DNA from: Tomocerus qinae
Taxonomy: Eukaryota; Arthropoda; Collembola; Entomobryomorpha; Tomoceridae
Assembly (NCBI GenBank): GCA_020055645.1
Contig: CM034548.1
Span: 14,694,001 to 14,758,000 of the forward strand
Length of the DNA stretch: 64,000 bases
Direction: 5' to 3'
Shown: positions 36,821-47,481 of the stretch, in pieces
Numbering within the stretch: position 1 is the stretch's first letter
Layout of the letters: every line of letters begins with the position of its first letter
Notes under the pieces: model-generated
The model's input: the letters and a program-made list of their open reading frames with translations, nothing else
Database searches by the model: none
Told to the model about the DNA's origin: nothing
Made by a program: the position numbers and the translations under genes

Positions 36821-37191
36821 TGTAAATGGCTTCTGTAAATTATATTTATTCCATAGGAAGATCAGATAGCTTTAAAAAACGATCTGTTTCAGAGTGGTGC
36901 AAAATCCCTGATAGCATTAAGAACCTTACTTCAACCGATAAATTTGATACAAGTTTAAACGAATATTTTTTAGAAAAGCAAAAATGCGATTGTGAACTAC
37001 CTGTAACTACTAGCATTTGTGATTATTCATGTATTTTCTCCGTCGTAAATAACTTGTAATTCTTTTACTTTTGCGTTACCAATATTATATTCTCAACATT
37101 AAAGTGAATCAATAAAGTGATATTGGCAGTTTAATGGCCACTGACCGGAGGAAACTGCCAATTATCAATAATAATAATAATAATAATAATC
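36821..37191 (+). mobile_element. 5'-truncated non-LTR retrotransposon (LINE) 3' end
   Basis: About 370 bp. The coding end reads YSIGRSDSFKKRSVSEWCKI then PDSIKNLTS, the C-terminal pattern of CR1/L2-like reverse transcriptase proteins, with a stop at 37057-37059. A short 3' UTR and an (AAT)8 tail at 37167-37190 follow. It sits inside an ABC-transporter pseudogene. TAATC at 36816-36820 and 37187-37191 can be read as a short target duplication. It cannot encode an active enzyme. Confidence 0.8.
37167..37190. repeat. (AAT)8 microsatellite, LINE tail
   Basis: Eight perfect AAT units forming the 3' end of the LINE copy. Trinucleotide tails of this kind are usual for some CR1/L2/RTE-like families. 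Confidence 0.9.
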
Positions 37192-37380
37192 GGAGGGCCA
37201 AAATTGCTAGTTGTTGACGAACCATCTGCTGGTGTTGATGCTATTGACCGTCAAGCTCTATGAAATACATTGCAAGTATATAGAAATTATGATAATCCTC
37301 TGTTAATCATGTCTACCAATTTAAACGAGTGCCAGTTGCTCTGCAACCGAGTAGGTCTTTTTACCGGTGGGGATTCTGAA

Positions 37381-40300
37381 TAATATGTTTCGGGTAATAT
37401 AACCTGATCATCGCGAATATTTCACACAGAGCCTAGCAAGTTTTAGAGACGCCATTTTGTATACTAGTACTAGCTTTAGTTACTTATGGTCTGGCTGTTT
37501 TTATATTATGCATGTCTGTCAGATTTCATAATGCAAAATAGAGAAAATGACTTTTCGAATTGTTTTTGTCATATTTAAACCAAATGTGATTATTTCCCAT
37601 GTGAATAGGCAAGAGAATTTTCAAATTATCACCAAGTCTCATTGTAAGATGAACTAAATGCAACTTTATTTGCTTGAGTGATTTCCACAAAATAGCTTAA
37701 TTGATTTTTCTAACAAAATGTCTCGTTACTCTCGTTTGCAGCTGTCATCACAACACAATAACCCATGAAAGCCATTACAACATCGCTCCAATGGTTTTTA
37801 CATTTGTATGATATACTCTGGGGAAAATTAAGTTGACGTGACTGCTTACAAAGTTTACAGTAGTTTAGAGATGGAATCGATTTGAAAATCATGTTGTAAA
37901 TAAGTTCATCAATGTCAAAGCCTTAGTGAAACAAAGATGCATTGTTCCTAGTCCCAGAAGTAAGTAACTAGTTTGGAGCAGTGTTTTGTTTTAACCGTAA
38001 TTTTATATTTTAGCCGGATAGAACGGTTAGTGGTGAAATTAGATGATACTATTTATAATTTACATTTCTATTAATGGCCGCTGGTCAAAAATGGGTTAAA
38101 GTAAGACAGTGGTTGTACAAATACCTATCAATGTTATTTAGGTAAAGTCACTCGAATGCGGGTCCTAGTATGTTCTTGGCGCGATTTTTAAAATATGCAA
38201 AAACTGTCTTACTTCAACCCAAAAATGGTATTAGCCATTTTGGCCACTACCTATTTAACCATTAACCAGTAGCTGGTTAAACACTGAGGAGTTATGCATG
38301 ATGTCAGAAATAGGTAAGAAAAGTTGGTGGGTGGAAAGGATGATGCCCAAGTTTGAGATTGACATACCCTGGAGAGCTGGTATGCAGTCTACCTGGCTTT
38401 GACGGTATGCTAATGTATCTAGAAATGGATATTCTTCAGAAATTGTCAAAAGGAGAGCGCCGTTTCATTTCGTGTTCATGACAATCTCATGAAACAAAGT
38501 TTAGAGTACAGGTTACATGACAAGGACCTGCACAGTTGGCTTTCAAAAGTGACATACGACTTTAATGAGCAAACACAATCTGAACGAGCAAAACCTGTCT
38601 ATAGGTATCTTATGTTGAAGACATTTGTGAATTGTGCAGAGTATAATGGATAAAGTGGGTACCTAAAAGTACTAAAAGTAAGCATGTCATATCAAAATTA
38701 AACAGGAACTCATTGTCTATTCCATTCACATTCACAAACTACATTATTTTGCTAGCAGTGATAAGGTAGGTATGCTCATAATATTACCCATCTGCAATTC
38801 ATATTCAAAATGTAACAAACTATGCTATTCATTCCTACTGACTATAATTTGTTGGATATGAATAGAGATTATGTACGCAATTTCATACATTCTTTTGCAT
38901 CATTCTATGATAGTATAATATTTAGGATCAGCGCTAGTGTTCATGTGTAGGTAATACTGTAAGCTCATCATTTGTGATGGTGAAACAATGCATTCCTCCA
39001 CAGAGGAGAATGTTACGTTGCTACTACAGAAAGAAATACAGTATACTAGTACTTAACTTTATCACAAGGGAAAGGGTCGCTTTAATTATCCAAGCAAGTT
39101 CTGCCGTCGTTGTGAGTTGATGTGGATTATTATGGATAAATATTTGAACTGAAGTCAGTGAAGTCTGCGAAGTTGTTAATTCCCCTTGCCCATATAAAAT
39201 AATTATTAACTCACATGAACATGGCAAATGTTTCGTTCGAGACTCTTTTATAGCTACATTTCCCATTGCACTTTTAGGTAAATACAATTCAGTCTACTTA
39301 TCCATATACCTTTAGTACTATCATTTTGAAAGGTCGTGCACATAGCTACATATCGAAACATTGTACTCTTTTCTTACCCTGTTATACTTTGGAATGAATG
39401 AAATGTACATAGAAAAATACTTACCTATTTTCAAAGAGAATTATCAGCTTTGTTAGCTAACAAGAGACTCTCAGAGTTACTCCTTTAAAAACAAAATAAT
39501 CAATTTTCAAAAAACATGGTCGTGCTTTGCAGAATAGAGTAGAAGGCTTTAAAAGGCTTCTTTCCTAAAAGGATACGTTTTCTTTCAAGACGAAAACATT
39601 GGAATGACGCTGCCACAAACACAAAGACTAGCAAAAGTAGTAATCATCTTGGTTATTGGCTTTGTTTGATGTGTTAGGTATTCTAGGAGATTCGGAGAAA
39701 TAAATCGAATAGGAAATAGAAAAACTAATGTGCAGAAACTTTTATTTTTGTGTTGTGTTAAGAACAACTAAAGTTGAGATGGAGGCTGAAGAGAAATTCC
39801 AATGGGAAAGCTAGCAGCTAAATTGTTTATACCCATTATTATTACCACTTGCACCACAGTAAAAGCTCCATAGTGTAAGTACATATGTCTATATAAATAC
39901 CTGGCATTTATATTATATGCAAATATTGACACTTTTGCACCTAAAACGATGAAATATATAACACAGAAAATATTCAAGCTCTTATTGTTATACTTTCTAC
40001 CAAAGTGTTTGGGATCCCATGTGAAAAATTGGCTTTCGTTGTTAGTGCATTCGCCAGTTTTGGTTATGCTGCTCACTTTGATAATTTCAATATAACAAAT
40101 TGCGGTTTTGCCACGATTCTGTTATCTTAGGAAACTTTTCCATGCATCTCTTCCTTTTGTTTAGGAAAAGCCTCATTGATAGATGAAGATTAACTCGGAA
40201 ACAATCAGCTTTAACGCTTTATATTTTGAAAGAGGCTTATCTCAGCCAGTGATTTTCTCCAAGTGTGCTACACTTTAGTTTCTCCTAACTAAAACAATAA

Positions 40301-43276
40301 TATGAAGACAGGAGAAACTATTTTTCCATTCCTTGGAGATCGCATCGTGCTCTTTGTTTGCTTGATGGTTTGGAAATGGAAATAATAGGGAAGTTATGCA
40401 ACCTATTGTACATCTCTTCTACTGTCATCATTAAAGATAATAGTAGTATTAGTATAGGCGTATATAATCGGTATATACTTTAAACTACTCCAGGTCAAAG
40501 TTTTGGATCCCTGCCATTATGAAGAAGAGGATTTCCTGTTCGGAAAGATGAGGTTCAAATTTGAAATTTCGAGAGATGTGTTGTATTTACCTAACAATGT
40601 CATTCAGCTCTATTCCCCCATGACTGCTCTTCATTAGAAAGACATACTTTATCCATATTAATATGCCAAATGTCACAATCAAAAACGTACTAAAGCGGGT
40701 TGCCTACATAGAATTTCGAAAAGTTTTCCTCCTCATACTCAGAGATATTCCTTATACATCTTTATTTAATACTCAGATGGTTCGATGAGTTTTAAGTTCT
40801 TTTTTCATACTCCTATATACAATGTCGAGGATTACAATAATATTCATAGGCAGAAGAATATTTTAGTTCACGATACCTACAAGAAATGTTTTACGACATC
40901 AGCATGACAAGTCTGACTTCTTTGCTAGTTTTCTCCCGTCGTCATTTCCCTTTTATCTGCCAGTGTACAAATTTGAACTTGAGTATAAACGTAAAGATAG
41001 CCATTGGCAAGTTATTGAACGGAGTAACTGCAAGAATCTCACGCAGAACGTAAGTGCACAAGAGGATAACTAGAAAGTGGTTTATAAAAGATGCAGGAAA
41101 GCTCATTAACTGACTTGTAGAACTGGAAAAGACAGAGTTGACATATAAAGACAGAAAACTGGTATAACATAGATAGGAAAATTATATACTAGAATTATAG
41201 TCGGAAGAATTACGTCTCTCTACATAGACTGCTTTACATTATAACGGAGTGTCTGATCTTTAATATGGTTTCGATGAAAATGAATGGGAAAGCTCTGTTC
41301 CTTAACATGTGGATTTCTACTGCGGTTGCATTGATTGAGTACGGGGAATAGGAAACTGTAGTTGACTCTCCTGAATCCATGCACGAACGAGCAGAACGGA
41401 AGCAGATTTGGTCATAGTGACTGATGGGACTTGTGCAGGTGTTACTGTGACTTTCCCAAGTGCTCATTCAACAGTAGTCTAATCTAAACTCGCTGAAAAT
41501 GCTCAAGAATTTTAGTGCTAAACTGTTTTCATCGTACATTTTTATTCCTCCACGTCCAAAATGTCCTCATGCATAAGGAAATTTTTCTCCTGTATTTTAG
41601 TCACAATATTCGAGACAATTTTTTTTAGAAAATCATAGATTTTTCATCTTTTGGGTAAATATAACTCATTGGCAGATACTTGCTAGTAGTGAGTAAAAGA
41701 ATACAATGTATTGTAAAACTGTTCTACTTAAGCATCCTAGTCTCGAATTATTTTCTCTGGTGAAAGTAATTGGGCATCGAAATGCTTTCAGCATAAATCA
41801 TTAATGAGCTTCTATCTTCATACATTGCCTTATGGCAAACTTTAACTTTCTTCCGTATAGAGAACTAGTTTTTAAGTTTGCATATTTGTTTTGGAAATTA
41901 CAATTCTAATAATATTATTTCTTTTATTAGCATGTTTCTTTCTTCTAACCCTTTCGGTAACTATATTAAAATACATTTTCATATAAAATACCTTGTAGGT
42001 ATCATAAATTGATCAAATTATAGCGTTTACAAGTACTTTGAGATGAGACAAATAAAGATGTTTTCTCGAGTTCCATTTGAATTTTAATACGCAGTTAAGC
42101 TGAATTTCATAGTAGCCAAAAGGCACCAGCCATTAATGTAGCAAATCTGATGCAGTGATGAGTGATGACTAAGTAAGGGATCAAAGTTTGGAAAATTTAA
42201 ATTTAAACTCTAAATGCACCAAGTGAGATTTAAATAATTATACGTGCAAGCAGTAATTAACACATTTTGTATTGTTTAAAGTGATTTCGGTGTAGTTAGT
42301 AATTACTTTCATGCTTAGCCATCTTAGATATTTAGGAATTATAACTTCCAAAAAGATTATTAAATACAATGTCAAATAGGGCACAAAGTCCCAAATCCAC
42401 AACCCTTTTGGATATTAAACATATGAATGTGTTTTCTGTGGATAGAAGTTCATACTGAGTAGGAAATACTAGTAACCGGTGAAAGTTTACTATTATTCAG
42501 TTACCTATTATTAAAATGGGAAGGATAGAGTCGGTAAATGTGCTTGGGAAAAGGGAAACTTGAGTCTACTATGAAAGTAACTAAATATATCTAAACCAAA
42601 GAATCAGAGAAAAGTGGAAAAAGGAAGAAATGCGACTCATGCATAATACAAGAGAAAATGCACACAATGGAACATCTGCATCCACTATATTGGTTGTTGC
42701 CCTGAGGATTTGACTGCTCTATCTGCCTATAGATATTATACATTACTGTGCACATAGAGTGAGGAAATGTCATCTAAAATTCCATCCTATCCAATCATAA
42801 TATAAACTAATAAGGATATTGTTTCAGGTTATTACAGATAGATTCTAAGCCATAGACAACTATTCCTAATGTTGTGATACGAAATACTTCTTATGGTATT
42901 ACAAGGATTCTCTTGTCATAAGTGTCTATACCAAAATAAATTATAGAGTCAGGTAGATACATATTATATGTGTAAATATTCTTTAACAATAAGGATATGT
43001 AGACGTGCAGATATAAGGAAAAGATGCAGCTATATGTACGTCCGTACAGAATGAAAATGAAAACTACCTAGACTGTTTGGATTAGAATACTTGGTGGCTT
43101 GTATTATACTATGAGAAAGTTACGTGCTTTCTTCCTGTATATGTTACAGGTATTAGTATGTTACAACTTGCATCACTTTGTCCTTCAAGCCCAAAGAGAC
43201 GTATGTAGGAAGATTTATCTTAACGCTAAGGTATGTCAGTAATCCTGGCTATGACCCGACTATCTATTCCTCTGTA
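37381..43276. other. Gene-poor stretch
   Basis: Contains one hAT-like candidate at 37979-38286. No exon or RNA gene was recognised on either strand. Confidence 0.5.
37979..38286. mobile_element. Possible degenerate hAT-like element
   Basis: This starts CAGTGTTTTG and ends TAAACACTG, sharing CAGTGTTT inverted ends. Inside, GGGTTAAAGTAAGACAGT (about 38093) is nearly the reverse complement of ACTGTCTTACTTCAACCC (about 38203-38220). The 8-base flanks (GTTTGGAG, AGGAGTTA) do not match, so the ends are uncertain or the element is old. Confidence 0.4.
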
Positions 43277-43596
43277 ACATTTTTTGGAAATTCCCTAAGG
43301 ATCTGAGTCCACTGGTTGTACACCCATACAATAAATTTTAAAATTTCGGAAACCTATTCTATAATAGTTATAAGGAACACGTCACATTTTTCTCTCTGAC
43401 TTAAATTTGCAATATTATATAATGCACAAAAAAACACAAGTTTTTTGGTTTCAAACGATGATATCTTCAAGTCACAGACAAAAATGTGAAATGTTCCTGA
43501 TAACTACTGTAGAATAAGATTCGAAGAATTTTTTAAAATTTACTGTATGGGTGTGGGACCAGTGGTCTCAGATACTGAGGAAGTTTCCAAAAAAAG
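43277..43596. mobile_element. Long palindromic MITE-like element
   Basis: Arms of about 130 nt (43277-43404 and 43465-43596) are imperfect reverse complements: TTTTTTGGAAANTTCC near the tips, ATCTGAG, CCACTGG, CACCCATACA, then TAGTTATNAGGAACA. The flanking TA (43275-43276, 43597-43598) fits a TA target duplication. There is no transposase. Divergence between arms suggests it is older than the 11158 element. Confidence 0.7.
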
Positions 43597-46500
43597 TACG
43601 AACTTTCTCGATTCACATTTACCCTCTATGAGAATTTTTGAGCAACATTCCCGTTTGTGGCAAAAACAGTCTGAGTCCTTTTAAGCTTAGACATTTAGCC
43701 TTAATCACTTCAAAAGATACGAAACAACTCATGATGTGTTCTAAAATTTCGGCTTGGTTTTTGAAAAATATACTTATCATCGCAACTTTTTTCATAACTA
43801 CCTAGGCCCTTAGTACTCCTATTGGACTTCAGACTTCCAATTAATCCGCTCAATATTTGGTTTAATTTCGAAAAATTCTAATCCCAGAGTGTAGTTCATT
43901 GTTTTATGCGATATTATATTTATAATTATATTTATGCGTTTAGGCCAGCTATAAGTGCTTGCGCAAATTAGGCTCTCCTACCAAACATACATAGATAGAT
44001 AGGATGGTAAATTTATTGCTTTATCTCAGACTGTGGTTATAATATAGAAATACGGTAATTGTGCGTGGGCCCGTTTAAATTTACCATTTTATACTGACGT
44101 TTCTACAGTTTAAAAAAATTTAAGATCTCCTTATTAATTGAACGCCACACAACATTTGGTGCAGTTACGATAATTGATAATTTCAAATGTTGCTCTACAA
44201 TATCAAACAAATAAATGAGAGAAAGCAGTTATTACCGTGATTGCAATGGTTATACACTTTCTTCAATTTACCATACCAAAGAATCTAGACGAAAATATAC
44301 TAAAACTATTCATGACTATGAAAAGTCATGGTAAATTTTACAAACTGCGTTACATCATGGCTATAAAAGTACGTTTTATGACAGTACTGAGACATCCCTC
44401 AAAAAAATGAACTTTTGCCTTTTACTATAGGGATTTGTCAAAGGTATATCCATAGTATTTGATTTTTTGTATTTGGATTCATGTAGCAAAGCATAATTGC
44501 ATAATATAGTTGTTTTTCACAATAAATTGTGAATGTGTAAACAAAAAGTTGTAATTAATACCTAGGAAGTAGATTGTGTTGCTTAAATTAGGTGGCACCT
44601 GTAACATATGCATTTAAATAGGTTGTCCACATGGTTACTGCAGTACTATGTGTACCGTAACGCAAAGTGCGGAGGGAAGTTTATGTACAGAAACGGAATA
44701 GCAGAAGCAAGTTTACATTAAGTGAAGAGCTTTACATAATATCTACTGAAGTCGACTGAGACGAAAAAGCGAGATGAGGGGAACGCATTTGTTTTTTACT
44801 ATGAATTACCACACGTAGTTACATTTGTATGGAGTTTCAGATAGGAAACTTCTCTTTGAAGACTTTTGAGACACAAACCTGTTATTTTCCAGGGATTCCA
44901 CCCTTAAATCCAGCCGAAGAAGTAGATAATAGTATTTTCCCGAAAACAAGGCACGCATTATATCCTAGGATACAAAAGAGCAAACAAATGTCTGTGAACA
45001 AATGATAAGCAAAATGTCAAGTTTAAGGATAATGTGGGTTCTTAACGGCATAAAAGTACTACTTGACAACGAATGTGACAATTCGAGCATGCAACAACTC
45101 CATCATTATTATTATATTGTATTCACATTTTAATGTACCTATAGGTAAATTTTCTTTGTACTTATACTGTCGTAAATTGTACCACTGTAAATTTACTATC
45201 TAACTTCTTACTACAATATCTGTATAACACGTACGGAAATTAATATGCAATGTAGGCAGTTTCAACATCAAAAGAAAAATTCTTTTTGCAAAAACTATGC
45301 GCCCAAATAGTTCTACCAGTTAAATACCAAGACTATTTTTAAGGGGGAAAGGTTAGAACGGTCAGCAGATATACAACCCCATGAAAAGACAAAACGTTAA
45401 TATGGAATGTTGTACTCCAATCGTTAAGCAACAATTATGCGAAACTATTATTACACTGTATGAATTGTGTGACTGCATTGAGCGTTCGCGGGATGTATAC
45501 CATGTAGTAGTAGTTGTACTAGACTATTCCACACATGGCCGCTTGCGAGGTTAGAGCGTCGAGAACGGCCCGCGAAAAAGTTATAATGCAGGTTACCCCA
45601 TCAATTAATTCTACTTCTCAAAGAATCTACGCGCAAAATCCCTTCACAGCGTCCTTTGGAAACAAAATTTATTCTATCCAGAATCTTGGTTATGTAACTC
45701 TTAACTGGGCAACTACAAATACATACAGAGAAATGTTAATCCCTGTATCATTTACAAATCTTTTGAATCAGACCAATGTATGAGTCTTAATTTTGCAAAT
45801 TAAATTATTAGTGGCAAATGGTTGCGAAACATGATCACTGGCATGTATGCTTAATTGGCACAGAAACTGAAACCGGCATAGCCAACGTCTACAAATGATA
45901 ATTCTAAATCAAAGTATTGTAAAAGGCTTAATTCCTAGTATTTGCTAATAAAACGACGAAAACCATGCATATACTATAAGGCATTTATAAACCACTCGAT
46001 ATAGATTCATTTGCCTCACGCATGGGATGATGATATTAACTGTGACTGTATTATACTTATCCAATGGAAAATTGGACATTTTGGGAGTGAGTGAGCAACT
46101 ACCTCTTGTACTTTAACCAGATTCAAGTGAACTGACTAACATATTGTGAATGAGTGGAGAGTAGCACATAAACGAAGATTTATTTTATCTTTTAGCTTTT
46201 CTCTTTTGTGTTCAAGCATTACAGATTCAAAAAAAGCAAGATAAGCGAATTTTGAGAAAGAGTCCCAATTATGACTCTCCAATGCATCATGGCTATCAAA
46301 GATTAAGTGAGCAATAGAATTCAAAGAGAGAAGTCTCATCAATCTCTCTCGCCTTGACACAAGCAATTGTAATTTTATCTTTCTCTGTGATCTATCTACT
46401 AGTGCAACATCATAATATTTTATTGACTGCATGACTTGCCAGCATACTCAGCCTGTTGTAACATTACTCTTATCTATAACAGTAAATTACCTTCTCCGCA

Positions 46501-47139
46501 CTGTATTGGTCCGCAGAGTAACTGCAAGTGGCATTTTATATTCCAGGATTACAATTTCAACCTACAAGACCAATCTCATCATAATAAAAACTACCACTGA
46601 TTTCATTATCGACATTGACAACACTATATCCATGTAACACAGGGTTGGGTTAAAACAGTTTTGACCATAAAAGGCCAAAACGACAATGCAGCTAAGCCTA
46701 TGGTCAACCCCAGGAGGTACGGTAAGTTACTGTTCAAAGAAAACAAAAAATTACTCAATGTTTTGACAATGGAAGGGATTGTCAATTTGGTGCAGATTGG
46801 TGATTCCATAATACCAATGTTAAACGACCATTCGAGATCCTATTTAAAATTCGAAACTTGAGGTCAAATTTTTGTTATTTTGGAGCATTGTCCTAACTTA
46901 TCTTATACGTCTCACACTCATATTATGCACTCTGGGTCTGGGAATGACAAGTAAATTTTTGTGATAGCCGTAGAGGTTTTTCCACTCATACAGCAACTAT
47001 GTCCAACAATTTTATCTAAAAATGTCAAAATTCCAACCAATGCGTTTGCCATTCTAAAATTTGTGTAAGTGTACCAAATTATAAAATCTGATCTGAATCG
47101 TTTTAGATTTTGAAACAAATTTCAATTCGCGAGCAATTA
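43597..47139. other. Gene-free stretch
   Basis: No convincing exon. A CAGGGTTGGG hAT-like terminus at 46640 has no matching right end that I could find. A 98-codon minus-strand frame at 46136-46432 is unrecognised. Confidence 0.5.
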
Positions 47140-47240
47140 TTAGCTTATGAGATATCGTAAGGTATTGCGAACGGTCCTAACCTATTAGCGTGTATTAGCT
47201 TACTAGATATCGTAAATAATGTATTGTGAACGGTCCTAAC
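47140..47240. repeat. Short tandem duplication
   Basis: TTAGCTTA..AGATATCGTAA followed by TATTG.GAACGGTCCTAAC occurs at 47140-47181 and again at 47195-47240 with small changes. Confidence 0.85.
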
Positions 47241-47303
47241 AGTCTGTCTGTCCTTCCGACTGTAGACAAAATTTGCTTTGTGTTTGGTAGGTTTAGGTAT
47301 AAC

Positions 47304-47481
47304 TGTTTCACTCTCACGTTAATCTCTTTGTATTCGAAAGACAATGGATCATATGTTGCATTACAATGAACCTCCCAAGTTGATTTGCTCGACTCGAAGT
47401 TTGCGCTGAAATTAAGCCTTTGTATTGCAACACATGATCCATTGTCTTTCGAATACAAAGAGATTAACGTGAGAGTGAAAC
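47304..47481. repeat. Near-perfect 62-bp inverted repeat
   Basis: 47304-47366 and 47420-47481 are reverse complements apart from about two differences, around a 53-base spacer. Both contain CACTCTCACGTTAATCTC or its complement. A further direct repeat, TTGCTTTGTGTTTGGTA, lies outside it at about 47271 and 47543. The unit may be part of a larger unrecognised element. Confidence 0.85.

Larger units (their letters stand above)
36737..37380 (+). pseudogene. ABC transporter nucleotide-binding domain fragment (ABCA-like), interrupted by a LINE
   Basis: Two pieces, 36737-36820 and 37192-37380, read in one frame once the insertion between them is set aside. The first ends TSKKKLVSIALALI, the position of the ABC signature. 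The second starts GGPKLLVVDEPSAGVDAIDR, giving Walker B and D-loop, and later LLIMSTNLNECQLLCNRVG, the H-loop region. ABCA-type domains have this layout. It is broken: TGA at 37261-37263 sits where Trp is usual, the signature LSGG is TTSK, the H-loop His is Asn, TAA ends it at 37381 and a LINE splits it. Bases before 36737 read cag, which could be an acceptor remnant. No Walker A exon was found nearby. Confidence 0.85.

Noticed and set aside
44000-44340. Repeated ATGGTAAATTT/ATTTACCAT words resembling the subterminal repeats of the hAT element
   Set aside because: No CAGTG ends or flanking duplication were found; the words are short and AT-rich.
46136-46432. 98-codon minus-strand frame rich in charged and leucine residues
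   Set aside because: No recognised domain and no neighbouring exons; length is possible by chance over 64 kb.
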